This document shows, piece after piece, positions 5,805 to 10,606 of a stretch of 10,606 nt of DNA (position 1 is its first letter; each line of letters starts with the position of its first letter). The stretch covers positions 1 to 10,606 of the forward strand of contig CAKQKT010000069.1 of NCBI GenBank assembly GCA_934249275.1. The letters are read 5' to 3'. The notes below the pieces were generated by a model. That model ran no database searches. It had not been told where the DNA came from and saw only the letters and a program-made list of their open reading frames with translations. This DNA is from an uncultured Sutterella sp. (GTDB lineage: Bacteria; Pseudomonadota; Gammaproteobacteria; Burkholderiales; Burkholderiaceae_F). The position numbers and the translations under genes were made by a program.

Positions 5805-6611
5805 ATGATGCTTGATTTGTCCACGGTGCGCATTGCATTTTTGGGTTTTGGCAACATGGCGGGCGCCATGGCCGACGGCTGGATTCGATCCGGTGCCGTC
5901 AAGCCCGAGCAGCTGGGCGCCGCCTCCCGCCGCTGGGAGGTGCTTGAGGCCCGCACGAAGGCGCGCGGCATGCAGGCCTTTGCATCCTGCGAAGAGGCCG
6001 CACGCTGGGCCGACGTCGTGGTGGTGGCCGTGAAGCCCCATCTCGTCGAAGGCGTCGTCAAGCCCATTCGCCACGTCCTGAAGGACAAGCTCGTCCTGTC
6101 GGTTGCGGTCGGCAAGCTCTTCGACTTCTACGAATCGATTCTCGAGCAGGGCACGCACCATCTCTCGACGCTTCCCAACACGCCGGTGTCCATCAACGAA
6201 GGCATCGTGATCTGCGAAGCGCGCCATTCGCTGACGCTTGACGACCAGGCGTTCGTCGAGAAGCTCTTTGCGAAGCTCGGTCTTGCCGAGTTTGCCGACG
6301 AAAAGATGATGTCCGCTGCGGGCACGCTCGCGGGCTGCGGCCCGGCCTTTGCGGCCATGTTCATCGAGGCTCTTGCCGACGGCGCCGTCAAGCACGGCGT
6401 GCCGCGCGCGGCCGCATATGCGCTCGCCTCCCAGATGCTCGCCGGCACCGCCAAGCTCCAGCTTGAAACGGGCGCGCATCCCGGCGCCATGAAGGACGCG
6501 GTCTGCTCGCCCGGCGGCACGACGATCATCGGCGTCGCCACGCTCGAGCGCAACGGCTTCCGCTCGGCCGTGATCGATGCGATCGACGCCATCGAAACGC
6601 GCAATAAGTAA
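5805..6611 (+). CDS. proC: Pyrroline-5-carboxylate reductase ProC
   Basis: A 268-residue cytoplasmic enzyme that reduces 1-pyrroline-5-carboxylate to L-proline with NAD(P)H, the last step of proline synthesis. The N-terminal Rossmann fold shows IAFLGFGNMAGAM (10-22), the dinucleotide loop. VVVAVKPHL (72-80), LPNTPVSINEG (123-133), AGTLAGCGPAF (172-182) and DAVCSPGGTTIIGV (231-244) are the family signature and dimer/active-site segments. Length is typical. Two ATGs lie in tandem (5805 and 5808) behind AAAGGA (5795-5800); spacing is 4 nt to the first and 7 nt to the second, so translation may well begin at 5808. Single gene, ending at a shared terminator with the convergent gene. Confidence 0.96.
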   Translation: MMLDLSTVRIAFLGFGNMAGAMADGWIRSGAVKPEQLGAASRRWEVLEARTKARGMQAFASCEEAARWADVVVVAVKPHLVEGVVKPIRHVLKDKLVLSVAVGKLFDFYESILEQGTHHLSTLPNTPVSINEGIVICEARHSLTLDDQAFVEKLFAKLGLAEFADEKMMSAAGTLAGCGPAFAAMFIEALADGAVKHGVPRAAAYALASQMLAGTAKLQLETGAHPGAMKDAVCSPGGTTIIGVATLERNGFRSAVIDAIDAIETRNK

Positions 6612-6633
6612 AACTAGCTTCGGCTCAATGCAG

Positions 6634-6676
6634 CTTCGCCCGCCAAACGGTCTGTTTCGGCGGGCGAAGTCGTTTT
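6634..6676. terminator. Terminator shared by convergent proC and the NlpC/P60-like gene
   Basis: CTTCGCCCGCC (6634-6644) and GGCGGGCGAAG (6659-6669) form a perfect 11-bp stem, extended inside by AAAC/GTTT with one bulged base. TCGTTTT follows on the + strand. The other strand lacks a strong T run, so it is best for proC. Confidence 0.8.
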
Positions 6677-6690
6677 GGAAATGACGGGAA

Positions 6691-7923
6691 TCAGCGGATG
6701 CGGTCGATGTCCGCGCGCTTGCTGCAGGGCACGAGCGCCTTGACGGGCGCTTGCCAGTAGGGGTTCGAGCGCGTGGAGGTGAGGCACGGATCGTTGAGAA
6801 AGTCGGGTTCGATCCGCACGGCGCCCAGAAGCGACTTGCGAAGTTCAGCACGGGACTTTGCGCTTCCCTTTTTGAAGTCGCCGCCCAGCGCAGGCACGGA
6901 AGCGAAGCGGCTGCCGCCGAGCGACATGCCCGCCGTGATGACGCCGTGGCGGTCCTTGAAGACCAGAATGTCGCCGGGCTTGAATTGGTCAAGATTTCTG
7001 CCGCCCGAAATCTTCGGATAGGCGGCAAGCAGCATGTCCGGATCGCGCTGAACGTACAGGTCGTGTGCGAGAAAGACGCTTCTCAGGAAGGAGGAGCCGT
7101 CCTTGTGGCGGCCCGAGGCGGCTTCCTTCTCGGCCGTGTCGGCCAGGGCTTTCATGAAGCCCTTGGGATCCGTGCGGCGTGCTTCCTCTTCGCGTCGTTC
7201 GAGGTCGTAGAGCTTTTCGACGCCGGCCTTGGCAATCGTGCCGCGGCGATGATCGGGAAGGGCGGCGCGCCAGGAGCCGCCGTCGGCGCCGTCGAGTCGA
7301 AGGACCGCGCCGCGGGGCAGCACGATGTCGGCCGAAGGGGCGTTGTCGCCGGCGTCCGTCCTGAAGACGGCGTTGTCGGCGGTTACGACGAGCTTGTCAT
7401 GGCGGTTGCGGACGAGCATGTCAGTTTCGGTGCAGGCTCGCACGTTGGAGCTGTCGGTGAGTCCGATGGAGCCGTCCGGAAAGCGAAGGAGCGTGCGTCC
7501 GTTGTCGTCCGAAAGACGCGCGGCGGGGGTGCCTGCCGGGACTTGGCCGACCGGGCGGCCCGAAAGGTCGGAAATGTCGGCGAGCGGTGCGGTCGTGACG
7601 GCCCAGATCTTCTTTTTCAGATCGTCCGAGTTTGGCAGGAGCTTGACGCGCACGTCGGCCGAGCGGTTCTGGACGTAGTAGGAGGCTCGAAGATCGGAGA
7701 GTGCCTCGGCCGAGTCCGTGCGGCCTTCAAGGACGGTTGTGCCGTTTTCCGTTTTGGACGTCACTTCGAAAAGCTTCAGGCGCGGATCGGGCGCATGGGT
7801 CTTTCTCACGTTTTCAATGATGGCGGCATCGTCCTTCGGAGCCGTTTCGACGGTGATGAGCGGGGCGGCAAAGGCCGTGCAGCTGGTGGCAAGAACGAGC
7901 GTAAGAAGACCGGATCGAAGCAT
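6691..7923 (-). CDS. Secreted SH3/NlpC-P60-like protein, probably catalytically dead
   Basis: A 410-residue exported protein with the plan of SH3-domain C40 (NlpC/P60) peptidases, enzymes that cut peptidoglycan stem peptides. The start at 7923 gives a clean signal peptide (MLRSGLLTLVLATSCTAFAA); a start at 7977 would add 18 residues, and neither has a clear ribosome site. Residues about 30-95 look like the BON-like N-terminal segment (HAPDPRLKLFEV, VLEGRTDSAEA), about 105-240 are two SH3-like parts, and about 255-372 is the C40-like domain (FKPGDILVF 314-322). At the nucleophile site DCSG has become DGSS (275-278); the HVGI position reads TAGM (330-333); the third histidine position is S342. 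All three catalytic residues therefore seem lost. It may bind the wall or act as a regulator. The DGSS and PGDILVF assignments are by eye. Confidence 0.68.
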   Translation of the reverse strand: MLRSGLLTLVLATSCTAFAAPLITVETAPKDDAAIIENVRKTHAPDPRLKLFEVTSKTENGTTVLEGRTDSAEALSDLRASYYVQNRSADVRVKLLPNSDDLKKKIWAVTTAPLADISDLSGRPVGQVPAGTPAARLSDDNGRTLLRFPDGSIGLTDSSNVRACTETDMLVRNRHDKLVVTADNAVFRTDAGDNAPSADIVLPRGAVLRLDGADGGSWRAALPDHRRGTIAKAGVEKLYDLERREEEARRTDPKGFMKALADTAEKEAASGRHKDGSSFLRSVFLAHDLYVQRDPDMLLAAYPKISGGRNLDQFKPGDILVFKDRHGVITAGMSLGGSRFASVPALGGDFKKGSAKSRAELRKSLLGAVRIEPDFLNDPCLTSTRSNPYWQAPVKALVPCSKRADIDRIR

Positions 7924-8000
7924 GGCGAACGATATGAAGAAAAATGCGGTTCGGACATTGTGCCGCAAAAGACGCATCGTGAGCGGAGCAAAATGCAGGA

Positions 8001-8036
8001 AATAAAACGGGCCGGCATTCGGTCGATGCCGGCCCG
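8001..8036 (-). terminator. Terminator of the EamA permease gene
   Basis: CGGGCCGGCAT (8008-8018) and ATGCCGGCCCG (8026-8036) make a perfect 11-bp stem with a 7-nt loop; read on the - strand it is followed by TTTTATT. It separates the permease gene from the NlpC/P60-like gene, so the two are probably not one operon. Confidence 0.88.
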
Positions 8037-8077
8037 CAGGCTTTTGGATGAATTGTCGGTCAAGTGCCGGATGACTT

Positions 8078-9004
8078 TCAGGCGGCCTTGGCGGCTTCGG
8101 TCTTTTCAGCGGCTTCCTTTGCGGCCTTTTCGGCGGCTTCGGTGCGCTTCGTGGCGACCGAGGCCATCATGCCCGAGCAGAGGATGATGGCGGCGCCCGT
8201 GAGGGTCGCGGCGGTCACGCTCTCGCCGAACCAGAAGAAGCTGATGATGACGGAGAACGGAATCGCGGAGAAGCCGAGGCAGGACGACAGTAGCATGTTG
8301 CCGTAGGCATAGGAGCGGGTCGTGCAGATCTGGCCGAGCGTGGCGCACAGGCCCATGCCGAGAATGCCGATGAGGCCCTTCGTGTTGGGCATGTGCAGGC
8401 CGCCCTCAAGCGCGTAGGTGCCGACAAGGCCCGTCACGGTGCCGAAGAGCGTGAAGTAGAAGACGATTCGCCAGGAGGGCTCCTTCATGTTGCCGAGCTC
8501 CTTCATCTGCCAGTAGATGACGAGGTCGAGGAGCGAGACGCCGAGACAGACGAGAGCAGGGATCAGCTCGCCCTCGTTGAAGCTCGGCTGCAGAACGATC
8601 GTGACGCCCGCAAAGCCTGCGATCGTCGAGAGGACGAGAGCCCACGGCGCGGGCTTGTGGCGCATCATGGCGAGGACCACGAAGTTGGCGGCCATGAAGA
8701 GCGGCGTCGTGTAGATGAGCGTCATGTTGGTCCCGAAGTGCATCTTGCCGAGCGTGAAGAACCAGAGCATGATCGAGAGCGTGCCGAGAACGGAGCGCTT
8801 GATGTGGCCCGCGATGTGCGGCGTTTTGAGAGTGAGGGTCGCGCGGTTGCGCCAGACAAAAAGGGAGATCACCAGCACGCCGAAGAGCGAGCGGTAGAAG
8901 ACCATCTCAATGGGGCCGTGGGCGCCGCTGCAGAGCTTGACGAACGCGGCCATGACCGAGAAGAGCGCGGCCGCAGCCAGCGCCCAGAGGGATTGCTTCA
9001 TCAT
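8078..9004 (-). CDS. EamA-family (DMT superfamily) membrane permease
   Basis: A 308-residue inner-membrane protein with ten predicted hydrophobic segments, in the two-EamA-repeat arrangement of drug/metabolite transporters. The first repeat holds SLWALAAAALFSVMAAFVKL (5-24), PIEMVFYRSLFGVLVISLFV (31-50) and MTLIYTTPLFMAANFVVLAM (94-113); the second holds YAYGNMLLSSCLGFSAIPFS (232-251) and VIISFFWFGESVTAATLTGA (252-271). Family members export amino acids, riboflavin, nucleosides or other metabolites; the substrate cannot be read. Tandem ATGs at 9004 and 9001 with only a weak upstream GAGAAA. The last 24 residues are an Ala/Lys/Glu tail (EAAEKAAKEAAEKTEAAKAA), probably a cytoplasmic helix and unusual for the family. 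Single gene downstream of serB's terminator. Confidence 0.9.
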   Translation of the reverse strand: MMKQSLWALAAAALFSVMAAFVKLCSGAHGPIEMVFYRSLFGVLVISLFVWRNRATLTLKTPHIAGHIKRSVLGTLSIMLWFFTLGKMHFGTNMTLIYTTPLFMAANFVVLAMMRHKPAPWALVLSTIAGFAGVTIVLQPSFNEGELIPALVCLGVSLLDLVIYWQMKELGNMKEPSWRIVFYFTLFGTVTGLVGTYALEGGLHMPNTKGLIGILGMGLCATLGQICTTRSYAYGNMLLSSCLGFSAIPFSVIISFFWFGESVTAATLTGAAIILCSGMMASVATKRTEAAEKAAKEAAEKTEAAKAA

Positions 9005-9058
9005 TTTTTGTTTTTCTCGAAGACGATTGTGGTGGTGTTTGAATTTTGAGGCGCCTCG

Positions 9059-9064
9059 ATTGTA
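9059..9064 (-). promoter_or_regulatory. -10 element of the EamA permease promoter
   Basis: TACAAT on the - strand (5 of 6). At 17 bp spacing the -35 position falls in the T-tract of the serB terminator (9081-9087) and matches poorly. Confidence 0.4.
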
Positions 9065-9080
9065 TCCAAAGTCGGGGCCG

Positions 9081-9104
9081 AAAAAAAGGCGGCACGAAGC
9101 CGCC
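9081..9104 (-). terminator. serB intrinsic terminator
   Basis: On the - strand GGCGGC, loop TTCGT, GCCGCC, then seven T (arms 9104-9099 and 9093-9088, T-tract 9087-9081). It lies about 100 bp behind the serB stop and ends serB transcription before the permease gene. The stretch 9105-9201 between stem and stop shows no further feature. Confidence 0.9.
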
Positions 9105-9201
9105 GCACATCAATTGCGGATAAACAGTTATTTTGTGGATTGCCGCATCCTTCGGGCGAACGGCGCGAAGGACGCGGGAGCATGTTTTTTGGGGAAGCGC
9201 G

Positions 9202-10074
9202 CTAGCGCCAGCTCTCGATGAAGAGAAGCGGGATCGCATCAAGGCCCGAGGCCGTGACGGCGAATTTCGCCTTCGCGCGCACCACGGGCTTGGCATGATA
9301 AGCGATTCCGAGCGCGGCTGCACCGATCATCTCAAGATCGTTTGCGCCGTCGCCCGCGCAGATGGCCTGATCGAGCGTGGCGCCCGCCTGGTGGCAGAGA
9401 ATTTCGAGCGTGCGGCGCTTGCCGTCGGCGTCGAGAATGTGGCCGCCAGCGGGGCCCGTCACCGTTCCGTCGAGAACGCCCTTCTCATGATCGATTCCGA
9501 GCATGTTGCTGAAGTCGCCCGTCATGCCGAGGCGCTGGGCAACGGCATGCGTGAAGTGCGTGAAGCCGCCCGAGAGAATGTAGCTCCTGATGCCGTGCGC
9601 GTTGCAGAAGTCGATGAGGCGGGCGGCGCCGGGCTGGAGCCTGACGCCCGCGAGCGCTTCGTCGATGACGGAAACGGGCGCGTCCTTCAGAAAGGCGACG
9701 CGCTTGACAAGGCTTTCGGCGAAGGTGAGCTTCGTGCCGCCCTCCATGGCGGCGCGGGTGACCGAGGAGACTTCCTCGCCCACGCCGTAGAGCGCGGCCA
9801 TGTCGTCGATGCATTCGTTCTGGATGACGGTGCCGTCCATGTCAAGGCAGATCACGCGGAAGTCCTTGACGGAAAGACCGGCCTTCACTTCGAGAACGTC
9901 GATCGAGTCGTCGTTCGCAAGACGTCGGGCAATGGTGCGGGAGGCCATCGGAGAGAGGCCGCAGAAGCGCGCCGCATTGGGGCGCGTGAGAACTTCGCCC
10001 GCCCGGCATTCGTCAGCGAGATCACAGACGAGATCGGGCGTGACGCCGGGACCGGCAATAATCAGATCGAGCAT
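9202..10074 (-). CDS. serB: Phosphoserine phosphatase SerB
   Basis: A 290-residue HAD-superfamily phosphatase that hydrolyses O-phospho-L-serine to serine, the final step of serine synthesis. ATG at 10074 is preceded by AAGG with 6 nt spacing; the frame is open further upstream but unrelated. Residues 1-65 are an N-terminal regulatory-type region, ACT-like in SerB relatives, here weakly conserved. Motif I is CLDMDGTVIQNECID (76-90; nucleophile D78, acid/base D80, E87 in the cap entrance), motif II SGGF (168-171), motif III lysine in DADGKR (K219), and motif IV CAGDGANDLEMI (239-250; metal ligand D242, D246). GIAYHAKP (256-263) is the usual SerB C-terminal signature. Monocistronic, divergent from a second EamA permease. 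Function is firm. Confidence 0.95.
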   Translation of the reverse strand: MLDLIIAGPGVTPDLVCDLADECRAGEVLTRPNAARFCGLSPMASRTIARRLANDDSIDVLEVKAGLSVKDFRVICLDMDGTVIQNECIDDMAALYGVGEEVSSVTRAAMEGGTKLTFAESLVKRVAFLKDAPVSVIDEALAGVRLQPGAARLIDFCNAHGIRSYILSGGFTHFTHAVAQRLGMTGDFSNMLGIDHEKGVLDGTVTGPAGGHILDADGKRRTLEILCHQAGATLDQAICAGDGANDLEMIGAAALGIAYHAKPVVRAKAKFAVTASGLDAIPLLFIESWR

Positions 10075-10106
10075 GTGTTGCCTTGGAAAAGAGACGGAAT
10101 TTATCA

Positions 10107-10135
10107 ACTGTATCCCAAGGACGACAAAGAAGCAA
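10107..10135 (-). promoter_or_regulatory. Candidate serB promoter
   Basis: On the - strand TTGCTT (10135-10130) and TACAGT (10112-10107) with a 17-bp spacer, 3 and 4 of 6 matches to the sigma-70 consensus. The leader would be about 30 nt. Confidence 0.4.
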
Positions 10136-10237
10136 ACCGAAAGGAAGCGTGAATGCGGGAGTCCGGCAGGAAGGCCGGCATGTCCGAAAGACGCTGTCTG
10201 AGAGGGACGCAAAACGCCTGTGGTGCATTTGCGGCTC

Positions 10238-10246
10238 TGATAAAAT
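10238..10246 (+). promoter_or_regulatory. Extended -10 promoter of the second EamA gene
   Basis: TGATAAAAT is a TGn-TAAAAT extended -10 about 54 bp before the ATG. No good -35 is seen, as often with extended -10 promoters. Confidence 0.45.
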
Positions 10247-10299
10247 GGACGGCCTCTGAAAAAGGCTTGCCGATAACAACAAAGGCCATTTCCCTCATC

Positions 10300-10606
10300 A
10301 TGTCGCTCTTTCAGCTTCGTCAAACGGTTCTTCTTCTGATCACGGCCACCATCTGGGGCCTGAGCTTCGTCGCACAGTCGGTCGGAATGGACCACGTCGG
10401 CCCCTTCACGTTCACGGCCTCGCGCATGTGTCTGGGCGCTCTGGTGCTCCTGCCCTTCATTTTCTGGAACCGAAAAAGGCTCGCGAAGACGAATCCGGTC
10501 GAGCATGCGGCCCGCACGACGCCTCAGTACAAGAAGACGCTGCTTCTTGGCAGTCTCGCCTGCGGCCTGTGCCTCTTCGGCGGCGAGTCGCTCCAGCAGT
10601 TCGGTC
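10300..10606 (+). CDS. EamA-family permease, N-terminal part (runs off the window)
   Basis: The first 102 codons of a DMT-superfamily permease; the gene continues past the window end. It begins MSLFQLRQTVLLLITATIWG and continues with LSFVAQSVGMDHVGPFTFTA, the classic first EamA helix with the TIWGLSFVAQ motif seen in RhaT/YdcZ-like exporters. A second helix follows (MCLGALVLLPFIFW, about 44-57), then a basic cytoplasmic loop (about 58-83) and the start of a third helix (TLLLGSLACGLCLFGG, about 84-99). ATG at 10300 lacks a close ribosome site; AAAGG lies at 10281-10285, 14 nt away. It is not a close copy of the permease at 8078-9004, and the long charged loop differs. Substrate unknown. Confidence 0.85.
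   Translation, partial: MSLFQLRQTVLLLITATIWGLSFVAQSVGMDHVGPFTFTASRMCLGALVLLPFIFWNRKRLAKTNPVEHAARTTPQYKKTLLLGSLACGLCLFGGESLQQFG

Noticed and set aside
4895..5815. A 306-codon + strand frame over mscL
   Set aside because: Asp/Glu/Gly-rich shadow of mscL; it also crosses the mscL terminator and promoter.
6751..8187. A 478-codon open frame on the + strand opposite the NlpC/P60-like gene
   Set aside because: It is Gly/Arg/Val-rich with no recognisable motif and mirrors a - strand gene with a signal peptide and clear domains; long antisense frames are expected at this GC content.
9133..10152. A 339-codon + strand frame opposite serB
   Set aside because: Composition is that of a shadow frame, and serB on the other strand has every HAD motif.
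1..10606. CRISPR array or other phage-defence cluster
   Set aside because: No regularly spaced repeats and no cas genes; IscB alone belongs to the IS200/IS605 world.

Overview
The window reads as a high-GC (roughly 60 %) proteobacterial chromosome segment. The gene content (NosL-like copper protein, flavin-dependent nitronate monooxygenase-type enzyme, GarK/GlxK-type glycerate kinase, MscL, ProC, SerB, EamA transporters) and codon style fit a betaproteobacterium, possibly a gut Sutterellaceae-like organism. That placement is an impression from protein texture, not a search result. Gene density is ordinary, with short intergenic gaps and several clean intrinsic terminators. No tRNA, rRNA, CRISPR array or transposase gene is visible.

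Left part, + strand. Bases 1-81 hold what looks like the 3' end of an omega-RNA. It is followed at once by a full-length iscB (TTG start at 82), the HNH/RuvC RNA-guided nuclease of IS200/IS605-type elements and ancestor-like relative of Cas9. All active-site motifs are intact. The guide-bearing 5' part of the RNA lies outside the window. Only 27 bp after iscB begins a secreted NosL-family copper protein without a nosZ partner. A long structured non-coding stretch (1888-2264) then leads to a nitronate monooxygenase-family FMN enzyme with an extra Cys-rich C-terminal part, and next comes a glycerate 2-kinase.

Middle. The mechanosensitive channel gene mscL (- strand) is convergent with the glycerate kinase gene and divergent from proC, which makes proline. 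proC converges on a secreted SH3/NlpC-P60-like protein whose three catalytic positions all appear to be replaced, so it is probably a pseudoenzyme.

Right part. On the - strand lie an EamA/DMT-family permease and, upstream of it, serB (last step of serine synthesis), each with its own terminator. Divergent from serB is a second EamA permease running off the window end. The serB neighbourhood (two drug/metabolite-type permeases around a serine biosynthetic gene) is suggestive of amino-acid or metabolite export but does not prove it.

The most notable content is the iscB/omega-RNA locus pressed against the nosL-like gene, the catalytically dead NlpC/P60-like protein, and the structured leader of the nitronate monooxygenase-like gene.
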